Source: Roridomyces roridus
Taxonomy: Eukaryota > Basidiomycota > Agaricomycetes > Agaricales > Mycenaceae
NCBI GenBank assembly: GCA_029378245.1
Contig: JARKIF010000011.1
Location: 186,001 to 250,000 of the forward strand
Direction: 5' to 3'
DNA length: 64,000 nucleotides
This document shows, piece by piece, positions 22,182 through 33,693 of this stretch (position 1 is its first letter; each line of letters begins with the position of its first letter). The notes beneath the pieces were generated by a model. The model searched no databases. It worked only from the letters and a program-made list of their open reading frames with translations, and had not been told where the DNA came from. Made by a program: the position numbers and the translations under genes.

Positions 22182-24381
22182 TCACAAATCCAAAACGTTG
22201 GGTAACGCCCGCTGCAGAGTCATATTCTGCTGTCGGATAGCCACCGCCATAGCCGGCAAATCATGCATCGTCTCCTTCACGACGTCCCTATGACTCCTCA
22301 TACACCCCTCGACAGTCTGTACGACCATTCTCCAGCAGATCTACATCCCCTTAGTCAACGGCAGTACTCGAGAACGCACGGAAGAGAGCTCACCGACAAA
22401 ATCGGATCCAAAAAATCACAATCCTCCTTACTAAACCCACTTGACACGCCAATAATCTCCAAAACCGCCTCATGCTTCCTCCGCTGCAGCTCCAACTGCT
22501 CGGCAGCGAACAACGCCAACAACTCCGCGAGGGCCGTAAGCGTGATGATGGCGCACACTTTGAGACTAAGGAGGAGCGTGCGCAGGTCGGGGCAAAAGGC
22601 GAGTTTGATGAGCGTGACGCTGATTAGACTCCGATGGCCGTCGAGCAACTCGACAAGGTGCCAGTAGCTGGTTTGCCATTGCGAGATGGCTGCTTCGTCT
22701 GGATGGATTGTCAGCGAAATCAAAGAGAGAGAAAGGAGGAATACTCACCCATAGAACCTTGCGACCATTCATTCACCAACCGCTTCGCGTCCCAGAGCAA
22801 TAACGCGCTCTTGGCACGCACGAAATTGATCTCCACACGCGAATTCGGTGCTTCCTGTCCAAAACAATAAACATAGCCCAAAATTCGCCATAGCACAACT
22901 CACGATAAGTTTTCTGAACGCCTCATCCAACCTCGGATCGACAACCCTCGGCACTCCCAAAATGAGATTGAACGAGATATCCAAATAAATCCCCTGCGAA
23001 AGCGTAGCCTGAACCTCCGCCTCGTGATTCGGTGGAGTAATCTTGAATCCCGTATGCCCCGCTTCCTCCGCACTCGGCGGCTTCAACACGAACTTGTGCA
23101 CATCGTGGTCGATGGCCATATCGTTCCCTTTGATCAAAATCTCCCGCGCCCTCGCCAAATCGCCCTTGTTGGAAAAGTACAGCGAGAGGAGGTTGCAGGT
23201 TTGAACGTACGCCGTCGGACACGCCATTGTACCGAGGGTGGTGAGGGAGATGAGCACAAGGCGCGTTTGCTCGACCTCGCCGGGGCTTCGTCCGGGGAGA
23301 TGAAGCCATGTGTTGTTGTGAAGATGTCGGGCGAGCATGTACCCGGTGAGCTGGCAGACGTAGATAAGAATGGGATGGATGACATTGGGGGTGGCGACGC
23401 CTTTGGAGATTGCTTCCAGACGATATGCAGGGAGGTTGAAACCGTGCTGGATGCGGTGGAGGAGGAAGAGCTGCCGGCTTTAGGACGGGTGAGCGAGGAA
23501 GGGACGGGTAGAAGGAGCGCACATTTGGTAGAGTTCGTCATCGGGATTAGGATCGGGAACCTGGAAGAAAGGGCTGGGCTCTACAGGCCACGGAGCACCG
23601 GCAAAGTCGACAATAGTCTTCTCCGTCGAGTCCTGAGCCTTGTCACCCACACGATCCAGGAAGATGTCTCGTCTGGAAATCGTCAACGGACTGGAATATG
23701 AGAGAGGAAATCCTACGCTTGTATGAGCTCTGGAACGTCGATGAAGCTGGTTGGCTGCGCTGGAAGCAGCTCGCGCGTGGTGAACGAACTGGGCGACAAG
23801 ATGTCGTCGCCAATGTCCTGGATTTGGGGTGGATTGAATGTCTCGACCGGGATGGTGATATAGGTAGGCGACGACCCGGTGGAAGACCCGGACTCGGGCG
23901 AGTCATTCCGATACAAGGGTGGTCCGTTGTAGTTTTCTGGTGTCTGATTCTCAAGATCGACGACCATCCCATCGGGATACTCGCACTGCAGCTTTTTCCG
24001 ACTGGCTGCACAGGTGCGGCAAGGAAGTTTTCCGTCGCATTTCTGCTATCCGAGTCAGCCGATACTCCGTGTGTGGAGTGTCTTATGACGCACCTTCTTT
24101 TTCCGTCTACGGAGTATGAGTACCACAGAGACGACGGAGCACAGCAGACGCACCTGCATGCCAGACAAGCAGCCCCCTTTCGCAATTCAGATCCAACAGT
24201 GGCCTCCTTGGACTCGTATCGACACTCGGCGTTTGTCGAGGTACACGAATGGCAGGGTGTGAGACCATCGCAACGCTGTCGAGGTCATTAACGGAGGCTG
24301 CCAGGTAGTTCGATATGAGGCGCGCACTATCTTCCTGTTCTTGCAGCGGGAGCATGTCGGTGTCTTGTACTTGCTGTCCAT
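22182..24381 (-). CDS. Fungal transcription factor with two tandem Zn2Cys6 clusters
   Basis: DNA-binding regulator starting MDSKYKTPT at 24381. Cluster 1 is CSRCKNRKIRC-DGLTP-CHSC-TSTNAE-C, the canonical C2C6C5C2C6C spacing, completed across an intron. About 20 residues later a second cluster follows: CLACRRKKKKC-DGKLP-CRTC-AASRKKLQ-C. Restoring it needs a 13-nt micro-exon (about 24083-24095) flanked by GTGCGT donors and TAG/CAG acceptors, which gives the correct six residues between Cys 2 and 3. A S/T-rich linker follows, then a fungal-TF middle homology region with MLARHLHNNTWLHLPG, TRLVLISLTTLGTMACPTAY and FNLILGVPRVVDPRLD, and the stop at 22182-22184. One Zn2Cys6 cluster is the rule, so two in tandem is unusual. 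It lies immediately upstream of the dioxygenase on the same strand. Confidence 0.8.
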
Positions 24382-25964
24382 TGAGGATGGTGGTGGAAAG
24401 AAGAGAGTGTGTCTTACAAAGCGAATTGATCGGAAGTGATCTGAATTGGGTCATCGCTTATCAAGCATGCCGACGGCTTGGCCGTTCGAGACCTGAGTAG
24501 TAACCTTGAGAGAAGGGTTGGAGGAGGTTGTACTTAGAGCAGGCACTCCTCGGCACTCCCAAGCTAACCGGGGACAACGGAGATGCCAAAGTTGTCTTGA
24601 TTCTTGTACAGCCGATGCCCGGCGGTGGCGGCCTGATTTTGGATCAAAGTGTGCCTCGAATCAAGGTACCGGCCCGGAGAAAGAGCAGTAGACTTCGGAG
24701 TCTGAGGGTGGTTTGTTGCCAACCTCGGTCCTTGGTGACTCGACGGAAATTAAATGGCGTGGTAGGCGTTGGAAACGGAACGACGTGACACCGGCAAGCT
24801 GCATTCTGAATCGCGCTCGCACAATGTGAGCCGAAGACAGACAGGCCACTGGGCAGGGTTAACATGATTGGGACGGAGGCCGAGATCACCGTCATGTATT
24901 CCTCTGCTGGTGACCCGTTGCAGCAGAAATTGTGACCGTGTCAATTGTCATATTTGCTGGCAACAGCCTACGGTTGAAGAACATTTATCCACCTGCACGC
25001 TCCAGACACTAGCAATCGAACCTATTGGATTATGTACACCCTATGTAAAGGATGTAACACGGCGAACAAGTTCAAGGAGCAAAACTGTCAGAATGACCAA
25101 ACTCCATCGGTCCAGCGCGCTTTGAAACCGTGATCTGACAGTGGGTCCTCGGCTACAAACGTTTTGCTCGACCCTGAAATTTCAGTGGTCCCCAACCATG
25201 CCAACTACGAACAGGAAGATGACCACCAAGCTGCTCAGCCGCCAGGTCGAGTTGTCGACCCTCCTCTAGCAGCTTGTCCCAAGTACCAACAATTCAATTT
25301 CGCTGTGGAGTTTGCTGGATGAACACTTGTTGAATTGTTGATATGCCTCTCACTCACGCGTGCATCAGTGCGGATCTCTGCAAATCCTCAGCTGAGATTT
25401 AACCTTTAGGCTGATCCGGGCAGTCTCGACTTCGGCAAGCTTCGCTCATCATATTTCGTCTGCTGGGGGAATGAAACAATGTGAAGACCGAGAGCTGAAC
25501 GGCATTCTATTTCAGTCTCCGGTGGTAGGAATGATTCACTATCAGTGATTTCCGTGACCTAGGAACGAGGTCAGCAGTTGGGAGGATCGAGAGAGAAAGA
25601 GGCTGGCTGTTGCTGTGAATTTCTGGGCGATATGTAGACGGTGTCGTCAGGATGTTTCTTGGGAACTGGGAGCCATTGTTTGCATATCGCTCCGTGATCT
25701 AGGTTGACATTGCCCAAGGAGCAGAAATATCTATTACTCTGCAGCCCTGAAGCGCCAACACAATACGACGACACCATCAAATTCCACCCCAAAGGGCGCC
25801 TACTATACTCACCTGAAACGGTGACAACTAGACACTTCGCATCAATTTTCGGTCCGCCGTCGATCGCGACGCGAATGAATTGTGTATATCCCCGGGCCTG
25901 TCTGTACTTTAAAACAGCGCGGTCAATTTTCTGTCGCTCACCTTACCCACACACGCCTTCCCTC
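24382..25964. other. Long intergenic region
   Basis: About 1.6 kb between divergent regulator genes (Zn2Cys6 on minus, C2H2 on plus). No open frame with a recognisable motif was found. A short AATTCAA/TTGAATT palindromic region occurs near 25290-25340. Promoters of both flanking genes should lie at the two ends. Confidence 0.4.
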
Positions 25965-26947
25965 ATGCTCCTCACGATCCCTGTGGAGGACCTCTTTTCA
26001 TTTCACCTCGACGTTTCTGCGGACGGGCGTGTATCGTACCGGCGCATGCAAGACGAAGGCCACAGCGCGGCCTCCTCCGCCTCTGGGTCGGGGGTATGTC
26101 TGAATATCGAGGGCGTCAGCAGGGCAGATGGGACATACACACTCACACTGTACGCGTCGACCACCGAGAGCCAACCTGCTGCTCAGCAGACATTCCACTC
26201 CACGCCCTCGCCTCCGAACGTCGAGCTGGATGAGTGCGGCGAGCCGTGGCCACTAGACGTCGATTGGATGTTTCCTGACGCTCAACTCTACACCATACCA
26301 CATGAGGAGCTGGTAGAGCCCATTTACGATGAGGAGGAACCACAGTGTGCGTAGCTTTGCAGCGGCCTTCCCGATTGCGTCTGACTGTCATCATATCAGT
26401 CATTTCTTTCATCCCAGACACGCCCACCGAGTCGAGCCTGACTCCTAATTTTCCAAATTCAAGCACCCACACTCCGGGCCCATCATCAACGATATGGGAC
26501 TCCACGTCCACATTCGACTCCCCTTCCTCGTCCTCATCTTCATCTTCATCATCATTCGCACCCAGCCCACCGCCCTCATCCCTCTCACTCCCGCTCCCCG
26601 ATGGCCAACGCAAACCCCGAAATCGCGGGCACCACCCCTGCACCTACCCCTCCTGCAAACGCGTCCTAACCAACCCCTACACCCACCAAATCCACATGCG
26701 CACCCACATCAGAGTGCCCTCCCCAAAAACGTTCACATGTACGCTGGGTTGCGGCGAGTCCTTCACGCGCCGACACGATCGGCAGCGGCATGAGGTTGCG
26801 CTTCATGGCAAGAAGTGTAAAGATGTTTGTGCGAAATGTGAGCGCTCTTTTGCGAGTCGGCAGACGCTGGATCGGCATGTGTGTCCAATGGCGGAGAAGG
26901 AGGGGTCGGTGAGGGTTGTAGGGTACGGGGTTCCAGGAGAGCGGTGA
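25965..26947 (+). CDS. C2H2 zinc-finger protein
   Basis: Two exons, 25965-26346 and 26400-26947, join in frame to 309 residues. The first two-thirds is acidic and S/P-rich, with a long serine run, typical of an activation or disordered region. The C-terminus carries three fingers: CTYPSC-x12-H-x3-H, CTLGC-type finger ending H-x5-H, and CAKCERSFASRQTLDRHVC, which ends in a C2HC-like pattern. It is probably a nuclear DNA-binding protein. The start at 25965 (MLLTIPVED) was chosen because it lies after a TTTAAAA-like TATA at about 25911; the open frame itself extends upstream to 25704 without a better start. Confidence 0.7.
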
Positions 26948-27728
26948 TCAGAGTGGTGCCTGGAGCCAGGACTGGAGAACGAGATGGAAGAAGTGTTAGA
27001 TCATATATCATAGATAGACAGGCCAGAAATTGAATGGCCCTTAATGAAAGGAATCCTTTGATAAAGGCGGTCTCGAGAATGAGCACATCGGATGCATGAG
27101 ACACCGGTGACGCGAGAGTACAGTCTTGGATTCCGCGAGCCCAGCTGATCACCAGTTTCTAGCCTCTCCCAAATGACAGCGATGAGTGCGAGTAGTCTGA
27201 TTGAGGGCAGTGAATTTGACCGGCCGCGGTATCGCAGAACCTGAACGGCGACGCAGGGGATTTTCAATTTGTTTTCAATTCGAAGTTCCCAAGTAGTACG
27301 CCCTAGGATTTGGAAGTTCCCTGCTCTCGTCGTGTCTGACGAGATATTGTGATGCTCACAGATTTTTCGCTCGAGTTCCCAGGGAGTGGTGGAGGCGGCC
27401 GGCATGGATGGAGGTTGGACGGAGGCAGACCGTGTGGTAAGAAGATTGATATCATATCAATGCTGTTGATGCCTTGATCACGATGTGCTGCTCGATGCCA
27501 GCGAACGGCGCCGATTTGCAGTTCGACATTGATTCGGCGCGACTTCGATTTGACAAAAAAAATTGACGCAAGTGCAATCTGAGGATGCAGAGCCATGTAT
27601 GTATGAGGCAGGAGATCCAGTCATTTGGTAATCCGAATTACGGTTGCTCGGATGTTCATCCGGGGATGATTCAGCCACAACGCGGCCCGCCAACGGCGGG
27701 CGGCGCCGAAAACAAGGTGAATACAGAA
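26948..27728. other. Intergenic region holding an inverted repeat copy
   Basis: Contains the second copy of the dispersed repeat (27100-27410, minus). The remaining sequence shows no recognisable gene. Confidence 0.45.
27100..27410 (-). repeat. Dispersed repeat, copy 2 (inverted relative to 4.5 kb)
   Basis: Reverse complement resembles 4525-4825, both beginning CATGCCGGCCGCCTCCACCA-like. This copy has a roughly 25-bp longer middle part. No coding function is assigned. Confidence 0.7.
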
Positions 27729-27735
27729 TATAAAG
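27729..27735 (+). promoter_or_regulatory. TATA box
   Basis: TATAAAG, 52 bp upstream of the ATG at 27787 of the reductase gene. Confidence 0.5.
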
Positions 27736-27786
27736 GCTGACATTTCGAGCATTTAATTCAGCAATCTCCCCCATCCATTACCACCC

Positions 27787-29308
27787 ATGGCACCCGTCGT
27801 CAACGCTCGGATTCGTTTCAACGCCGTTCCCAAAGGCAAGCGAACAACGTTGATCCATCGCTGTTTACTCCAATCTTCGACTAGGTTACCCCATTCCTGG
27901 GGAAACGACAGTATGCGATGCGACTCAGTCCATTGATCTCGAGGTGCAAGAATTGCACGGGGGTTTCCTCGTCAAGACACTCGTGCTATCGATTGATCCA
28001 GGCATGAGGACGCGGATGAGGAACCCGGAAGAAAAAGGTTATGCGGTGAGTTGGGTCAATCCAGCTTGTTTGAGGTTGGACCAACCATTGGAGTAGCCGG
28101 CATTTGTTCTGGGAGAACCGTCAGTACAATCAATCCCCCTGTCTTTGCGAAGGCCTAGAATGCTGTGTTTAGTATCGACGGTCTCGGCGTCGGACTTGTC
28201 CTGCGCTCCGAGAATTCCGATGTCCGCGTCGGCCAATATATCCAAGGCCGCGGCTTCCGTACGCTCCATCTTTGCATCTTCACCGCGTCTCTTACCACTC
28301 GAATCACCAGTACACCAGGAGTATTTCATCCTCCCAGCCCTGCAGATGGGCATGGCCTTCCTCGAGAAACATCCAAAGCTGCCTTTGACCGTATACGTCG
28401 GCGCACTCGGCATGGCTGGTAAGCTGGTAATCCCGATCGTAAAACGACTTGTTGCAGAATATTTTAGGTAAGACCGCCTGGGCCGGCTGGAAAGAATACT
28501 CCAATGCCAAGAAGGTTAGTCAGTTTGAACCACACTGACGTGCCTGGAGTCCAAAGTTCAAACTCACCGACCATCGGCAGGGAGAAACCGTTTTTGTCTC
28601 GGCCGGTGCTGGCCCTGTCGGCTCCATGGTTATCCAACTGGCCAAACTCGATGGCTGCAAAGTGATCGCCTCGGCGGGGTCGGCCGACAAGGTTGCGTTT
28701 CTTCGGGACATCGGCGCAGATGTCGCTTTCAATTACAAGACGAGTGATACACGGGAGGTGTTGGGGCGTGAGGGGCCTGTTGACATGTGCGCTTCCTTGC
28801 GATTCCACTTTCATGGACCGAGAACTTGATTTATCCAGATACTGGGATAATGTAGGCGGCGATACACTGGATGCCGCACTCGACTACGCCGCGATCAACG
28901 CAAGATTCCTCGTACGCCTACCTCTCTCTGAGATCTGCAATGCTGACCTCCCTGAAGGAATGTGGCCTCATTTCGAACCTCAACGCCAGCGCCGCGCAGT
29001 CTCTGGTGATCAAGGTAATCAACTCGCCCTCTTCAATTGCAAAATGCTCTGGAATTGACTCACCATGTCCATAGGATCCCCTTCTCGTACTGAGCAAATC
29101 AATATCCCTCCAAGGCATCGCATCCTTCCGCATCATCCCCAAACACGAATCGGCATTCTACGCCAGCGTCCCCGAGAAGCTGGCCAAGGGAGAAATCAAA
29201 TATCGCGAGGACGTGAGGAGGGGCATTGAGAGTGTTGAAGAGATGCTCGAGGCCGTGCAGAAGGGGACGAATGAGGGCAAGGCGGTCGTCGTCGTCGCGG
29301 AGGAGTGA
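27787..29308 (+). CDS. NADP-dependent zinc-free MDR oxidoreductase (alkenal/leukotriene-reductase-like)
   Basis: Medium-chain dehydrogenase/reductase related to NADPH-dependent 2-alkenal or 15-oxoprostaglandin 13-reductases, which saturate the C=C bond of enones. About eight exons. It begins MAPVVNARIRFNAVPKG; residues LVLSIDPGMRTRM and GRG are usual early landmarks. The Rossmann motif is VSAGAGPVGSMVIQLAKL, followed by VIASAGSADKVAFLRDIGAD; the later landmark YWDNVGGDTLDAAL is also family-typical. The C-terminus is KYREDVRRGIES-VEEML. No zinc-binding Cys cluster is present, as expected for this branch. The first intron (27836-27884) uses a GC donor (GCAAGC...TAG), the only splice that keeps the frame. 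Confidence 0.88.
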
Positions 29309-29395
29309 GATGACAGATTGCGCTAAGAATCCGAATGAATTGGGATGTACCTTTGTAACTTCTAAGCAAAATCAGAACTCTGTCCCGGACCCAGC

Positions 29396-29803
29396 TCACA
29401 CGTACAAAAGGAAATGTATGTCTTCCTTAGGAAACCCTTCTGCATCCTCGGCGACGTCCTCGTGTCCGTAGACGTACAATTGCTCTTCACCAAATGTGAT
29501 CGCTCCCTGGTTGGTGATGCGGCCGGGCCAGATGTAGATGAGTCTCTTGGGTTGAGATCCTTGCGCGTCTCCAGGACAGTCAGTCCAATCCGTAAGCCAC
29601 AGGGTCTTCTCGTGCTGGATCTCGCAAAGCGGTTGACCCTGGGGCAACCAACGGGTCACTGGAAGCCGAGAGAGTTGTGTCTGTGAACTCGCCGACAGGA
29701 AGCCAACGGGGTGGACCACAGGAAGCCATTTGGCGAGCTCAAGAAGCACATCTTGAGGGCAGTCAGCGAATGCAGTCATGATGGTGGTAGCAGAGTGCGT
29801 CAC
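29396..29803 (-). pseudogene. F-box domain fragment
   Basis: Short minus-strand frame of 135 residues. Residues around CPQDVLLELAKWLPVV and GFLSASS form an F-box, the Skp1-binding part of SCF ubiquitin-ligase adaptors. It then jumps to EKTLWLTDW and ends soon after. Related genes in agaricomycetes are several hundred residues long, so this copy looks truncated. A paralogous, also damaged copy lies at 41.4-42.1 kb and is very similar at the DNA level around the F-box. Confidence 0.55.
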
Positions 29804-29854
29804 TGATCACGCGCATCTCTCGTCATTCGTGATGGTAAAATCACACTTGCCCTC
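29804..29854. repeat. Short sequence shared with 45597-45648
   Basis: The two stretches share CGTCATTC(G/A)TGATGGTAAAATC and flanking TGATCACG. This copy lies between an F-box fragment (minus) and a small gene start (plus), so a shared promoter is possible. Confidence 0.5.
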
Positions 29855-29985
29855 AACTTGCCCTTTGCCACCTTGCTACCTCCGGCGCTCGTCAGCCACC
29901 GCCTCGGCGGTAGACGCATCCATCTCGCGATTCAACCTCCCTACTGAACCTTCCAATAGTCCACAATGTCGGCCGTAAGTACTCC

Positions 29986-32668
29986 TAGGGTTGGACACGG
30001 GTCGGGTACGGGTCACAGGAGGTCGACCCGTACCCGTACCCGTGCTTGACCCGACCCGCACGGGTACGGGTCACAACCCGTATACCCGCGGGTATACTCG
30101 TGGATTTGGTCTGAAAAAGAGGGAGGTGAGTTCAAAATGTGCACGTCCTTGTCGATTTCACCTTGCAATAACATACTTTCATCGAAAAAACCCGCAGAAA
30201 CTTGATGCCGCCCATGCCGACGCAGTGGCTGCGCGCACGGGTCAGCCACGGGTTTGAGCCGGGTCAGAATCTCTGACCCGTACCCGTACCCGTGCGACCC
30301 GCGGGTCGGTTTCCGCGGGTTTTACCCGTACGGTGATGTATGTGCTCTAAACCTACTATAGAAATCGACAACACTCGAAGAATCTAACCAGATGAGTCGA
30401 GATACAGACGAATCTATATCCAACTAACCCAATCACGAAGCTCCGGGGCGAGTGACAACTATTGAATAGTGGGAATGTGGCGAGTATAAGTCCCTAGTAC
30501 AGGGCCTTGTAAAGGTTGTAGGGAATTGGGTGATATAGTCTCGGATACGATGTCGAAACAAAGTATTGTGAATTGAGATCCTTGATATGAACCAAGAATG
30601 ACGATTCTAAAGCGTTTTGGAGATGGTAAAGCTTCACAGCTAACACAAAAGATAGATTGAGTTTGGCTAAAGCCGGGTTTTGCAATAAAGCAGGTATTTG
30701 GGTCTTTCGATCCCTTTCACACTGGTATCCGAAGACGACAGCGACCGATACAACACGGATTTCGTAGATTCCAACACTTCACAACTCTGAACACACAAAT
30801 AACCCTTCACAGACACACGGTACGACACAATCCAACAGATACTGATTCCAACACACTGATTCACACTCAAGTCACACACACAATAGCCAACAAACAAACC
30901 TGCTTTTGAGGGCCATTGCGGGTGCATGGCAATCCGAGTCTGTAGGTTGAGCCTCAATTGAGCCTGGTGAAGTCTGTGATTCCCGTGTCCACAACACGCT
31001 GGGGATGATAACAGGAGGTGTTGCTTCTGCTTCGTACTGCTTAGGCATTCGGACTGACAAAGTGAGGCGAGACGGGTCACGGCGGGGATAAGGCAATCCG
31101 AGTGGATGGTTTACAAGCCAGATGTGAAAAAATGGCCCGAGAAAAGTAGTATTTTCTGTGGAAGCAACGAGAGAGGTTGGGGACAAGTCATCTATATTGA
31201 TAGTCCGTCGTCCAAAGAGCCGTAGTAAGTGAGCGACGCAAGGGAGAGAGACGCAAGAGACGCGTGCAAGGCCTACGTACGTGAGACGAGGGAGTTGGAG
31301 TGGGCTGTTAAAACACGACGTTGTCGCCCGTTGGTCCAGATAATGTGTGGTGATGGGAACTTGAAGCTGGTGGGATTGTGGTGGGAAGCAAGAGGTGTGC
31401 GGCAGACTGCAGTGGCACCGTGTGCCTATCAACGGAACCGAAAGGGAACTGTCATCGGCTGTCAAACAGACCTCCGGACCCGTTCCGCATCCGACTCGCC
31501 GTCGGCGGAGATGTTGATAACATGGAGGCCGGCAGAAGTGAGATCCATGTCCAAGGTGTAAGAGCAATTGACTAAGAGGAGACCAAATGGAGCCAGAACA
31601 CCCCAAAAATTACTCTATAAGGAATTTGTTGGAGCCAAACACACAGGGCTCAAAGATGTCATCGGAAAAAATTGGACCCCCACTTTGGCGGGAAACGGGC
31701 CGATAAGACCGAGCTTAAAAATAAATTTTTAAGACTCGGAATGTTTAGATTTTCAATAGCGATTGCTTAACTACGCAATGCACCGTCGAAAGCCTCGGAC
31801 AAAACCCTTGATCGCAGCTGGTAGCTTGCTAGTGGGGGAAGTATCCGCTGCCTTCTTGGGTAGCACTCTATCTACTTTATACAGGTCCGAGAATCATATG
31901 ATAGTACAAACGAATGGCGCAATAATTAGAAATGTCCTTGGTATCTGGAACGGAAACACCCTGATTGGTTGATTAGAACCGGCATCGTGTACGGCCGGTG
32001 TGCCAAGCCATGATTCTGCGTGGCGGACCTGACGATCCGTGACTCCAACATTGATCCATGACTCAACCGATTTTAGTGAAGTCGTATCCGACTTCTCCCT
32101 TGATTGTATACCCTCCAGACGTACGCCCATAGGTTGTAGGTCCAGAACGATACCCATATTCCCAACTACCTGTCCCGGATACCAGCAGATACTAGTTCGA
32201 AGACTAGTATCCGACCCGGATCCTCCTTGTCCCGACTGCTGATGACCACTACGTCACTCCCTTCGGACCCGCTTCGGCGGTCTACTCCTGTTTCAGGCTT
32301 TTCGGCCGACTTGCCCATCATCCCGTGAACTTCCGAACCTCCGAATTGCACTCGCACCAAGGTTCGAACAGCTGACAATCGTACAACGGTTAAGAACTTT
32401 GTTTAATTGGTGTATCCCATTGGTAGAGCAGGTATCCACAACTCCTACATGTTTCAGAGTGAGCCCATCGGTCATATTCAGGCAAATACCCTTCAACCCG
32501 TACAGTACTCTTAAGTATCCACCACACTGACTGTCTCTGGGCTCAACATCAGTCTTGTACTGAGATGACTTAGCCAGGATACTACCTTTGAAATCGTGCA
32601 AAACACGCGTTTTCAAGGGCAGTCAAATTCCATGCTTATCAACGGGTCTAGACCCGTGTCCAACCCTA
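29986..32668. mobile_element. hAT-type DNA transposon, non-autonomous, 2.7 kb
   Basis: Both ends carry the same 18-bp inverted terminal sequence TAGGGTTGGACACGGGTC. An 8-bp target-site duplication, AGTACTCC, flanks it exactly (29978-29985 and 32669-32676), which is the size made by hAT transposases. The left 350 bp is packed with ACCCGT/ACGGGT palindromic repeats. No transposase frame or BED finger was recognised inside, so it is probably mobilised in trans. Minus-strand frames inside (for example 30872-31606) lack known domains. Confidence 0.8.
31645..31741 (+). repeat. Repeat shared with 7341-7431
   Basis: About 95 bp inside the hAT element resembling the intergenic stretch at 7341-7431 (shared CCGATAAGACCG and a preceding TGG-ACCCC-type block). 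It may mark the edge of another relic element. Confidence 0.5.
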
Positions 32669-32887
32669 AGTACTCCCACCTGGATTCATCGCCGCGATAC
32701 ATATCCAAAACCGCTCCGACTCCTTGATTTGCTTGCGATGCGTGACGGTGTATCCCCAACAAATGCGCGCAGTTCGTCGGATTCTCCACCAAAGAATGCC
32801 ATTCTCGGCATGCACTGGTACCTTTCCTACCGGTTTGTTTGCTCCGCGGCGCGTCTGCCCCTTTGCTACGTCAACTGGAGCCTGTAA

Positions 32888-33693
32888 CTCTGGCTTTACG
32901 GACACTCGCTCATGGTCCCATTGAAATGCGTAGTACGAAACCACCTATAAAACCAAAACAATCAACGAGTCGGATGACCGAGACGATGACCGAGGCGTTG
33001 TAGATAGTCGTGCATAGCAAAAGTGTGTTCGGGGGTTCGGGCCGCAGTGTAGAGCCAACGAAATCACATGTGATAGCAAGTCAAGACGTGCCGTGTGATG
33101 CCGATGTCTAAAGTCCAAACTCCGCAACCTAAAATCCAAATCTCCAAATCTCCGTAATGTTCCCGTCCAAGTAACCCGTATGCGTAACCCGTGAATCGTC
33201 TCCGTTCCAAATCCGTCATTCCGTTATCCGTTATCCGTTCCGTTCCGTTAAATCCAAACCCGAAACCGTGTGTATTGAGGTGGGTGCCCGAGGGCGAAAG
33301 TTGTTTGCTAGGTACATCTCGAGGGCCTTATATACCCCTCTTGTTTGTACTCTACAAATAGTGTCTACTTTTGGTCCAATTCCTTCGTAACTACCATGTA
33401 ACTATTGTGCAATCCCAGCTGGACTCGAAATCCGTGTCTCACAGGCAAAACCGACCCGTGTTCGTCCCAAATCCACCTGCAACGAGTGTCGATAGGTGTG
33501 CCACCCCCTTTCGTTTCATCGTCAAGGGATGAAACGCGTCCCATCGTTTGAACACGGACTTTTCCTTCAACACGGTCTCGAACGTCTCTTCATTCCCACA
33601 GCGCTCGAAATAAACTCCAGAATTATCTACACACAAATTCCCACCTCCTATCTCTCCTCACGCGCATCACGCCGTACTTTCATCTCCGCACCC
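32888..33693. other. Intergenic, low-complexity part
   Basis: About 800 bp. A run built from CCGTTATCCGTT- and CCGTTCCGTT-like units occupies about 33190-33250. No gene recognised. Confidence 0.4.

Larger units (their letters stand above)
29968..32887 (+). pseudogene. Small open gene interrupted by the hAT element
   Basis: A reading frame starts MSAVST at 29968, directly upstream of the left target-site copy, and continues after the right copy as PTWIHRRDTYPKPLRLLDLL and further to a stop at about 32887. Removing the element and one target copy restores an uninterrupted frame of about 77 residues. No domain is recognised; the true gene may be longer, with introns. The GTAAGT inside the start region could also be a splice donor, in which case the insertion would be in an intron. 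Confidence 0.4.

Noticed and set aside
30872..31606. 244-codon minus-strand frame inside the hAT element as its transposase
   Set aside because: Lacks any hAT motif such as the dimerisation block or a BED finger.
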